A stretch of DNA of 64,000 nucleotides from Euwallacea fornicatus (taxonomy: Eukaryota; Arthropoda; Insecta; Coleoptera; Curculionidae): NCBI RefSeq assembly GCF_040115645.1, contig NW_027096073.1:183095-247094 (forward strand). The letters are read 5' to 3'. A program made the translations under genes and the position numbers. Below the pieces are notes generated by a model. The model was not told where the DNA came from. It was given only the letters and a program-made list of their open reading frames with translations, and made no database searches. The number at the start of each line of letters is the position of its first letter. Positions within the stretch are counted from its first letter, which is position 1. Shown here one piece after another: positions 10,100 through 17,965 of this stretch.

Positions 10100-10990
10100 C
10101 CAGGTTAGTCTTTGGGTAAGCACAGGATATCAGGATGGGTTTTTTCAGGATTCTGGATAATTGCAAGGACACTCCGTGGAGTCGGAATTCATCAAGGATA
10201 AGGTGATTGGACGAACTGCACTTGGGACTCGGTACAATTCCAGCTTAGGTATCCGTAGGTTCGCCACACCTATGTTCACTGGATGAGGGTGAACCCTAAC
10301 GTGGCCGCTAGGAACCGGACTTCCATCCAGCCATGCATCCCTTCGGCGCGCACCCCAACTTAGGATTTGGAAGGTATTTAGAGTGGCCTCACCACCCGGC
10401 CCCCAGGGGGGCCCCCGCTCACCCGATTCGCCCCGATGATGACCCCATCCCTGCAGCCCCCATCAGTACCAGTCGGATGTTTACGGTATGATCTTTGGAT
10501 AGGACGATTAAGGAATCTCTGAAGAGCGGAAGTTTGCGAGGATTAGGGTTAAGTTGGGAGAAGCTGTACTTTGGTAGGTAAGTACAATTTCAGCTAAAGT
10601 TCCGCAGACTCGCCAAGTCTGAATTCACAAGGTGAATCTTTACGGGGCCGCTCGGAGCTGGACTTCCCCCCAGCCTTGCATCCCTTAGACGCGCACCACA
10701 CCATGGGAATTGGAAGGTGTTTATAGTGGCCTCACCACGTGATCTTGAAAAGATCCCCGCTCACCCAAAGCAGCCCCGGTAAAACAACATTCCTGCCATT
10801 TCACCGAAGCACATCAGATGTTTACGGTATACTGAGCTGGTCCACGGCAGAAGTTTTCGTTCCGGACTTGCAAATTTTACTTTGCAGCCATTACTTATCA
10901 CTTCCACTAACCAAAGCCCCGCAAGGAGCATTGGCCGTTCCCCTATCCGCCACCCGGGGGACGCGCCTGATAGGTTACTCAACCCACAGG
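10100..10990 (-). promoter_or_regulatory. Tel2 5' UTR with two tandem monomers
   Basis: On the minus strand, a 5' cap region of about 160 bp nearly identical to Tel7 and Tel9 is followed by two diverged units of roughly 340-400 bp. Each unit contains a GTGAGGCCACT core followed by TATAAACA or CTAAATA. The resemblance of the two units suggests tandem promoters, as in mouse L1 5' UTRs. That function is inferred. Confidence 0.6.
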
Positions 10991-10999
10991 AGGGCGTCC

Positions 11000-11023
11000 A
11001 ACCTGAACTAACCTGAACTAACC
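11000..11023 (-). repeat. Telomeric units, reversed orientation (24 bp)
   Basis: CCTGAACTAA units on the plus strand, i.e. TTAGTTCAGG on the minus strand, joining the poly(A) of Tel3 to the 5' end of Tel2. The reversed direction is direct evidence of inversion. Confidence 0.95.
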
Positions 11024-11038
11024 TTTTTTTTTTTTTTT

Positions 11039-11307
11039 GTTAGCGGGGAGGAAAAACCTTCATAGGTACCCGATCTGGTGGTCTGGCGATCGGGTTATGT
11101 GGGATTCATCTTCCTCTTCCTGAGAAGAAGGAAGACGCCTACCCACTAAAAAACCTCCCCTCTTCTTCGCACATCTCGTCCGGTACCGCCTTCATGGCAT
11201 TCCTTCGGACGAGTGGCGGTTGTCCTGTCCTTTGCTAAGGCGGTCATCATCGACGTCTGATCGATTATTTTTCCTAATCGTCAGTGTCGGGTTTTTTCTT
11301 CCGCCTG
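11039..11307 (-). promoter_or_regulatory. Tel3 3' UTR with conserved terminal fold
   Basis: Plus coordinates: closing helix 11045-11051/11154-11160; distal hairpin 11068-11074/11089-11095 (ACCCGAT/ATCGGGT); proximal hairpin 11175-11182/11206-11213 (CTCGTCCG/CGGACGAG) with a small inner GCC/GGC stem. Stem sequences differ from other elements while pairing is kept. Confidence 0.75.
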
Positions 11308-14300
11308 CTATTGTCGGGGGGGATCTTGTTCAGATTGTTCCCTTTCCTTCTTCCGTCTCCTTTCGTGTTCGCACTTTTCTACCATTATGGCGTGCAGCAT
11401 CTCGGTGACGATCTTCCAAGTCTCTTCATTTTTGAGAAGCAGTTCGGCCACGTTCTCCTTTGTTATGTTGGTTCCGCACTTCTGTTTCGCGGATTCTCTG
11501 TGGTTTTCGAATTGTTTACATTCGAAGACCGTGTGCTCCGGATTATCTGTGTTTGTACAGAACCAACATTCGTCATTGTCGGCTTTGCCTATCTTCTTCA
11601 GATATGTGCCGAACGACCCGTGTCCGCTCATGGCTTGAGTGACGTAATGGCTCATGTTTCCATACTTCCTCGTGCTCCACGCTTTGACGTCTTTCACGAA
11701 CGTTTTTGCATGTCCCTGGTATCGGTCCCACCTACGTTGCCAGCTTTCGTATGTTTTTTCTCTGGCTTCTTTTTTAGCCTCCGGTCCTCGCTGCTGTACC
11801 GTTGTTCTTTCTTCTACCAGCAGATCCAAGGGTGGCATCCCTGCTAGAGTCTCAGCGGACTCTAGCGAGATCGTTCTGTACGCTTGAATCGCACCGATCG
11901 AGAGTCTCCTGTTTATCCTACTCAGCATGCCCGAGTAGGTTTTCTTCTTCATTACATGTCCCCATATCGGTGCTGCGTACAAAACCGTAGACAGTGCCAC
12001 CGATGCCAAGAGTTTCTTTCTTGTCGCGGCGTTGCCGCTTCCTCCTGTGTGTGGCATCAGACCGACCAGGGCATTGATTGTCCTGTGCGTCTTTTCCGTC
12101 ACTTTCCGGATATGCACGCCGAAGTTCGCATCTCTTCCGAAGTACACTCCGAGTACTTTCACGTGTTCTCGACTTCCAATGGTTTCTCCGTCAATTTTGA
12201 AGGAGAATTTTTTGATTTTCCTTCTTCCGGCCAATAAGACCATCTCCGTTTTTTGCTTGGCCACCCTCAGTCCCTTTTCCTCCATGTTTTTGACGATTCT
12301 GTTTACCGACTGTTCCATTCGCCCATGCAATGTGTTGCGGTTTTTCCCTCTCACAACTATTGACAGATCGTCTGCGTACGCTACCAGTTCCGTTCCTGGT
12401 GCGACTCTGGTCCTGAGGATGTCGTCGTAATAGACGTTCCACAGCGTCGGGCCCAATACCGATCCCTGTGGCACGCCGCAGCTCACTTCGTGTATCTCAC
12501 CATCTTCCGTCACTATCTTACGATCTTCCAAGTAAGATTTCACCAGGTTTATCAGTCGTCGACTGATTTTTTTCCTTTCCAAGGCGGCCACTATGCCGTC
12601 CCAAGGTGCCGAATTGAAGGCGTTTTCGATGTCCAAACAGACCATCGCGCAGAAATCTCTGTCTTTTACGCACTTCTTATTCACATCTTCGGTGATTTTC
12701 TTGATTTTCATCATGGCGTCCACGGTCGATTTCCCTTTGCGGAAGCCGAACTGCCGATCCGAGATCAAGTCGTTATCCTCCAGTTCCTTTTGTAGTCTTT
12801 CGCAGATGATTTTCTCGAAGACTTTCCCTATCGTGTTTATCAGACATATCGGTCTGTATTTCTTGACGTTTCCATCGTCTCCGTCCTTCCTCGGTTTTTC
12901 GATAAGGACCAGTTTGGCTATTTTCCAAGGTTCGGGAAAGTTTTCCTCCTTGAAAACTTTGTCATACAGTCCCAGAAGGAAGTTTTTGTGCTCCTTGGCG
13001 ACTGTCAGGAAAATTTCAGTCGTTATTCCGTCCGGCCCTGGCGCCTTCTTTCGGTTGACGTTCCCCAGGGCCCACTCCAGTTCTGAAATGACGATTTCTG
13101 CACAATCAGTGCGTTTGCCGTCATTTTCCACTTGCTTCTCCCTTTCCCATTGTATTTTAGGCCTTCTCGGGAAGAGTGCCTCTATCTGTCTGTTTATCTC
13201 TTCTACAGACTGGATCCTAAAACGTCCTATCTTCAGCCGTTTCGTGGCTATTTGATACGCCTTTCCCCAGACGTCATCCTCCAATTCCGCGCAGAGTTCC
13301 TTCCATTTCTGCGCTTTGTTTTTTCCTATTTCCCGTCTTAGTTCTTTCTTGCGGGTCTTGTACTCCTCGACGGCCCGCTCGATGGCTAGCCTTCCTTTTT
13401 GTTCGTCAGCGTTATTGTCTCGCCTGCTGATCTTTGACTTAATTCGGGTGAGCTTTCTCCTCGCCCGAACGCAGTCCTCTCTCTTTTTCCTGATCGTTTC
13501 CGACCACCAATAGACGGGGGGGGGGATGTTTCCTTCCGTTGGCACCTCCTCCCAGGTGTTTGTCGCAGAGTTGCGTGATTTTTCCAGTCACCTCTGCTAC
13601 TGTTTCATTGTCATATTGTTGACCGAACAGATGCGATACCGCTTCTTCGAATCTTATTCTGTTCCTATCGGTCAGCACCCATCTTTTTCCGAGTTTTCCC
13701 TCGTTGTCCCCCTCCTTTTTCGTGTCACTTCCTTGTGTCATGACTACGTCATATCGGATGGATCGGTGATCACTGTGATTTTCCATATCCTCCAGAATCT
13801 TCCAGTTCTCGACTCGGTTTCCTAGTTTGTTGTTTCCTAGGGTGATGTCCACGATTGATGTGCCCGTTTTCCTGACGAACGTCGGTGCATTTCCTTCGTT
13901 GTAAACGATCAGGTCGTTCGAGTATATCCAATTTTCCAGGATTACTCCTCTTGCATTTGACGTCGTCGTCGTCGATCCTATTACGGGCGTCTTGGCATTC
14001 AGATCCCCCCCTATGAGTATCCTTTTATTCCTATGCATCCTAATATGCGTCGATATCTCATCCAGCAACGAGGCGAATCCTGGGTCCGTCCCGTTCGGGG
14101 AGAAGTAACACGACAGCAGCATCACATTCTGTATGATAACGTACGTAAAACCAGAGTTCGTGTATCTGAAGTCGACGAGTTTTATATTTCTTAACTTGAT
14201 GAAGCAGTCTCTCGCGTCGTCCTCGACGTCGAGATTGTCCAGTTTCCGATTCTGCTCGCATCCATTACTACGTCTATTTTTCCGTCCTCCATGTATTTGT

Positions 14301-14409
14301 CCATGAGGTCGTGTGCAGTTCGACTTCGATTGAAGTTTAACTGCACGACGTTCAGGACTCCTTTTCTTCGAGCTCGTTGGTTCGTCGTTAATTTGGTGTC
14401 GTGCTGCAT
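11308..14409 (-). pseudogene. Tel3 ORF2 (endonuclease-reverse transcriptase), two frameshifts
   Basis: Starts at ATG 14409, nine bases after the ORF1 stop. The endonuclease begins VVQLNFNRSRTAHDLM. One missing base near 14268 (after KIDVVM) shifts the frame. Homology then continues through SCYFSPNG, GGDLNAK and SDHRS to about 13520, where a run of ten G on the plus strand marks a second indel. The remaining 2.2 kb is open: YWWSETIRKKRE, KAPGPDGI, RPICLINT, QFGFRKGKSTVDA, CLDIENAFNSAPW, GVPQGSVLGP, AYADDL, and a C-terminal CCHC (CWFC...HTVFEC). It would nick the telomeric repeat and reverse transcribe element RNA. As it stands it cannot be made in one piece. Confidence 0.9.
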
Positions 14410-14418
14410 TACGTGTTT

Positions 14419-16386
14419 TTAATGCTGTCTGGTCTTAAGGGTCCTCCTCCATTCCTGCACTGCGTTCTTGTACGCAGGGCATTGGACACTTTGGGCCTTG
14501 TGGTCCATGTTGTCGTTCTTCCCCCCTTCCTTGTAGCAGGCATAGCATCTTGGGGGGTTTTTGCAATTCTTTGCCTGATGTCCTTTCTCGGAGCAATTCA
14601 GACATTTCCCCTCCATCGTGTCCTTGACTGTACATTTCCTTGAGCTATGCCCGTATCTGCTACATTTGTAGCATCTAAGTGGCGAATCCGCTTCCTCCAC
14701 TCTACATTTGGTCCATCCTACCTTTATGTGCCCCCTTGTGAGGATCTTATTGGCCGCCTCTATGGGCAGTCTTACAAAGGCGTGCTTTAAGCCGGCTCTG
14801 TTTGACTTCTTGGCCAGTCCTATTTTGACTTCATTGTCAGCCACATTTAGGGCTTGCACGATCTCCGTCTCCTCTACGCTTTCGTCCAGATCTCTGACGA
14901 ATATCGTCTTAGACCTGGTGACGAGTTCGGACTCGCCGACCTCTTTGGTCTTCTCTTTTATGAGATCGAGGAATTTATTTTTTCCCTCGTCCTTACCCTC
15001 GAATCCAACTTGGATCACTCCTTCCTTGCTGGTCCTGAGGCTCTTAACCTTAACACCGACCTCCTCCAGGTTTATCTCGCTTTTCAGCGTTTTAACTACT
15101 TTGGCGAAATCTTGTCCCGCCTGCAGTTTAATCTTGATGGTGTCTGTTCGCTTTTTGTTGACCCAGACGCCTCGTTGCCGTGTTTCCTCCGTGGTTTTTC
15201 CCTCGCTGTCGTCTACCTGCATGGGCGTTCCCTGCCCGGCAGTGTCGGCGAAAGTTTTCTTTTCAGATTTACCCTTTCTCGTGGGCACTCCGAAAATGCA
15301 AACATCTTCGATTTCGTTCCTATAAAGGAACTCGAGCAGTCTTCTTGCTCCGACGGTGGTGCCCGACTTTGTTGTAGCGATAGCCAGCCTTTTTCTGCCC
15401 GTTTCTCGAGCTTTCGCCTTGATTTTTGACAGGACTTCCATCATTTCTTCCGTTTTCCTTTCGCCGGTGCTGTCATGCGACACTTTTGCCAGGAAGATGT
15501 GCCTATCTACATTCTTCCTGGTTTCTTCGGAGTTCTCACAGATTAGTGTGTCCTGTTGTTTCAGGACGTACAACTTTTTTGGCTCCATGCCATTCTTGTT
15601 GATCAACTTGGCCAGTTGATTATTGGTTTCCGCCAGCTCCTGCATTAGTTTGCTGGTTCCCATGTTTTCCACGTCGCTTATCACGACGATATCCCTGTCT
15701 TCCTGTTCCAGGATGCTTCCTTTTTCCGTGGAGGTCCTCCGATAGCTCTCCGTGGGCCATGCCATTGTCACCAATTCATGCAATTGGCCAATGTCCTCAT
15801 TTTCGGCTTTCTCCATTATAGCCGTGATTTTAGCGACTCTCAATCGCTCCTCTTCCGATGTGGGAAGGTCTGTTTGCGTTCCCATTGTGGTGGTGGTCTT
15901 TTTGACCATCGCCGCAGTGGACACACCCTCCATTTGTTCGGTTTGGCACCCAATTTCCTCCTTCATGGTGCCCCCCTTGATCCCGTCCAATAGGGCCCAT
16001 ATCTCTTCGGTGTTAATCCCAGCTGACTTCGCTTTCAACGTGGCAACACCGTCCTTAATCTCCTTTTTTGTGTTCACATTTTGGGCCACAAGTCTAGCGA
16101 TCTCCGATACGGTTCTATCTATGGACTTGATTGCTCGTTTTAGTCGTCTTAGTCGGGATTTCTGTTCCGAAATCCCGTCGTTTTCGTCGATGTTTGCGCC
16201 CATTATTGGAGACCGTGCGCCTTCCGTTCTCCTTCTTTTCCCGTATACCTTGCTTTCCTCGCAGCAAGTATCAAATCTGAGGGAGGTCGGTTCCTCCCTT
16301 GTCCTTTCCTCCTCCTGTGGTCCAGATGTTGTTGCCAACATCCTTAGGAAGTCCGTCTCGTCTCTTTCTTCGGACATCCTCTCCAT
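14419..16386 (-). CDS. Tel3 ORF1 (Gag-like zinc-knuckle protein)
   Basis: 655 residues from ATG 16386. The N-terminal third is charged and likely coiled coil (SRLRRLKRAIKSIDR ... NVNTKKEIKDG). A central motif GSILEQEDRDIVVISD is shared with Tel12 and Tel13. An RRM-like segment (KTIFVRDLDESVEE) precedes three knuckles near the C-terminus, two of them CYKCSRYGHSSRKC and CLNCSEKGHQAKNC. In R1/SART elements ORF1 binds the element RNA and takes it to the nucleus and telomere. The TAA stop (14421-14419) is 9 bases ahead of the ORF2 ATG, a spacing suited to re-initiation. The frame is open, but its ORF2 partner is broken. Confidence 0.88.
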   Translation of the reverse strand: MERMSEERDETDFLRMLATTSGPQEEERTREEPTSLRFDTCCEESKVYGKRRRTEGARSPIMGANIDENDGISEQKSRLRRLKRAIKSIDRTVSEIARLVAQNVNTKKEIKDGVATLKAKSAGINTEEIWALLDGIKGGTMKEEIGCQTEQMEGVSTAAMVKKTTTTMGTQTDLPTSEEERLRVAKITAIMEKAENEDIGQLHELVTMAWPTESYRRTSTEKGSILEQEDRDIVVISDVENMGTSKLMQELAETNNQLAKLINKNGMEPKKLYVLKQQDTLICENSEETRKNVDRHIFLAKVSHDSTGERKTEEMMEVLSKIKAKARETGRKRLAIATTKSGTTVGARRLLEFLYRNEIEDVCIFGVPTRKGKSEKKTFADTAGQGTPMQVDDSEGKTTEETRQRGVWVNKKRTDTIKIKLQAGQDFAKVVKTLKSEINLEEVGVKVKSLRTSKEGVIQVGFEGKDEGKNKFLDLIKEKTKEVGESELVTRSKTIFVRDLDESVEETEIVQALNVADNEVKIGLAKKSNRAGLKHAFVRLPIEAANKILTRGHIKVGWTKCRVEEADSPLRCYKCSRYGHSSRKCTVKDTMEGKCLNCSEKGHQAKNCKNPPRCYACYKEGGKNDNMDHKAQSVQCPAYKNAVQEWRRTLKTRQH

Positions 16387-16741
16387 TTCTTTGTCTATTC
16401 CTACAATTGGGTGGTGCTAAACCTCCCCAATTTGTCGGACCAGACAACAAAGGAATGGTCTATTAGAGACCTAGCGCCCTGTATGGAAAAGAAATGCTTT
16501 GTCTGGAAGCAGAAATGGGCAGGTATGTTATGTTACCTGCCCCAGGCAATGTTCTACCCTACTTCTAACTACAAAAAACTGTGTTTTTTCCAAGTTTCCC
16601 TGGAAAATTCACCAATTCAAGCCCTTTTTTTGGTACTTACCTTCGTCTAGACGTTCTCTGTGCACTGCAGTGGTTTCGCAGACTCTCTATTTATTCGGAG
16701 CTCCTGAAGGCACGTCCGCTCGCTGTGAAGGTCCGGTTGAG
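16387..16741 (-). promoter_or_regulatory. Tel3 5' UTR
   Basis: 355 bp, no long frame. It starts CTCAACCGGACC on the minus strand directly after GGTTAGT of the telomeric repeat. No monomer structure and no resemblance to the CCTGTGGG or CCCTCCC 5' ends was seen. Confidence 0.6.
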
Positions 16742-16758
16742 ACTAACCTGAACTAACC
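16742..16758 (-). repeat. Telomeric units, reversed orientation (17 bp)
   Basis: 1.7 units of TTAGTTCAGG on the minus strand between the poly(A) of Tel4 and the 5' end of Tel3. Confidence 0.93.
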
Positions 16759-16776
16759 TTTTTTTTTTTTTTTTTT

Positions 16777-16969
16777 ATAGAGGTTGGGGAAATGCATTTA
16801 CGCACACCAGACCGTGTTGTTCTTGTTTGATCTGGTAGTGTGGGACTCTGTGTGTGGCGCATGCCAAATACCCACTAAAACCCCCTCTCCTCTCTTCACC
16901 CTTTGTTCCCCCCCGGAACCGCCGCAAGGCATTACTTCAGGGGGGGGGTGGTCCTTGTTTCCGTTTCTT
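16777..16969 (-). promoter_or_regulatory. Tel4 3' UTR with conserved terminal fold
   Basis: Contains the conserved GAAGTAATGCC and TTTTAGTGGGTA blocks on the minus strand. The distal hairpin uses ACCAGA/TCTGGT instead of ACCCGGT/ACCGGGT. The closing helix AGAGGxxxGGGG/CCCCxxCCTCT has an internal loop, as in Tel10. Confidence 0.7.
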
Positions 16970-17735
16970 TCAGTTTTCCTGCAGTTTTTTCCGTCTCTCA
17001 TCCAGTTCCTTCTGTTTCATCATTCCCGCTATCCATTTTTCCACGCAGGTCCAATTTTTTTCGCTTGCCAACATTGCTTCCACTACATTTTCTGGCATAA
17101 TTTCCTCTTCAAGTTCTTCTTCTGCTAATTCCCGGTTTTCTCTCCAGTTCTCGCATTTAAAAAACGTGTGTTCTACATCATCCTTTTCTCCACAGTACCA
17201 GCATTCGTCAGTTTCTATAATTCCAAATCTTTTCAGGTAATCCGTAAAGCATCCGTGACCTGTCATGAATTGTGTCATATGGTAATTCAGCTCCCCGTGT
17301 TTTCTATCGATCCATTCTTGTAATCTGCTTATTAGTCTTCTCGTCCATCTCCCTGTAGTACATTCATTCCATTCTTCCTGCCATTTCCTCACTGTGTTTA
17401 GTCTATCCTCCTGCTCTTCTTGTCTCGTTTTTTTCCTTTCAAAATTGCTTATCTTTTCCTCTATTAGCCGGTCCACTGGTATCTTTCCTGTAAGTACCTC
17501 TAGCGCTGCCGTGCTTACTGTACGGTATGCGCAGCACTCCCTAATATTTGCAACTCGTTGGACTTTCTTTATTTTTTCTCGATATCTTCTGTGTTTTAGG
17601 GCATCTCCCCAGATCTGGCAGCCGTACGTTATTATAGATGTTCCCACACTGTGCAGCAGTTTTTTCTTGCTTTGCCTTGGCCCATCGATGTTTGGCATCA
17701 ATCTATTTAGGGCTCTTACTGTTGTTTCTGGGTCC
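16970..17735 (-). pseudogene. Tel4 ORF2 C-terminal fragment
   Basis: The minus-strand frame is open from the breakpoint at about 17735 (PETTVRALNRLMPNIDGPRQ) to the stop at 16970, about 250 residues. It covers the region after the reverse transcriptase core (TSIITYGCQIWG) and the C-terminal zinc finger (CWYC ... HTFFKC). The endonuclease and catalytic reverse transcriptase are missing. It begins about 45 codons upstream of the point where Tel1 ends, so the two are not simply halves of one copy. Confidence 0.85.
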
Positions 17736-17896
17736 CCGTGACGAGGCAGGAACCCGAACCGGTTAACGTGGAGAAGGAAGAGGAAGGGGGGTCCAAGAAC
17801 TCACCGACCACCGGCTCCCTTAAGTCGCTAGCAACCGCTGACGACAGGGGAAGTGGGGGAAAGGGGAGGAAGGGGAGACCGAGGAAGGAGGACTAG
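17736..17896 (+). pseudogene. Tel5 ORF1 C-terminal tail
   Basis: About 53 codons are open (VPVTRQEPEPVNVEKEEE ... RPRKED) to TAG at 17894-17896, 69 bases before the ORF2 ATG. In Tel9 the corresponding tail follows the PKAGG repeats (KPKGAERVPDAGEEPTE). Tel2 ends at the matching place (GQPKA), so Tel2 plus this tail would make one ORF1 of the same design. The frame is too short and compositionally biased to identify on its own; position and spacing to ORF2 support the call. Confidence 0.7.
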
Positions 17897-17965
17897 GTGA
17901 GACACGGGTGAGTGGGTGTGAGCGAGCGTGTGTACGAGTGCGAGTGTGTGGAGTGTTAGGATCCA

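Larger units (their letters stand above)
8137..10999 (-). mobile_element. Tel2: 5' half of a telomeric element (inverted block)
   Basis: Minus strand: 5' UTR with two promoter-like monomers (10990 down to about 10100), then a frameshifted ORF1, cut at 8137 in its C-terminal PKAGG region. The 5' end (CCTGTGGGTT) lies at 10990, with nine extra bases (10991-10999) before the telomeric units. It is the same family as Tel9. Its missing 3' half is probably Tel5. Confidence 0.8.
11024..16741 (-). mobile_element. Tel3: full-length but frameshifted element (inverted block)
   Basis: Minus-strand order: 5' UTR (16741-16387), ORF1 (16386-14419), ORF2 (14409-11308, two frameshifts), 3' UTR, poly(A) (11038-11024). 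Its ORF1 is related to those of Tel12 and Tel13. The 5' junction follows ...GGTTAGT, the same register as Tel13. Confidence 0.9.
16759..17735 (-). mobile_element. Tel4: 3' fragment of a telomeric element (inverted block)
   Basis: ORF2 C-terminus, 3' UTR and poly(A) (16776-16759) on the minus strand. Its 5' side ends at about 17735, where the plus-strand Tel5 ORF1 tail begins. This is the right edge of the inverted block. Confidence 0.85.

Noticed and set aside
10991..10999. Nine extra bases at the Tel2 5' end as a separate small element
   Set aside because: Too short. Probably non-templated bases added at the 5' junction, or an alternative start of the transcript.
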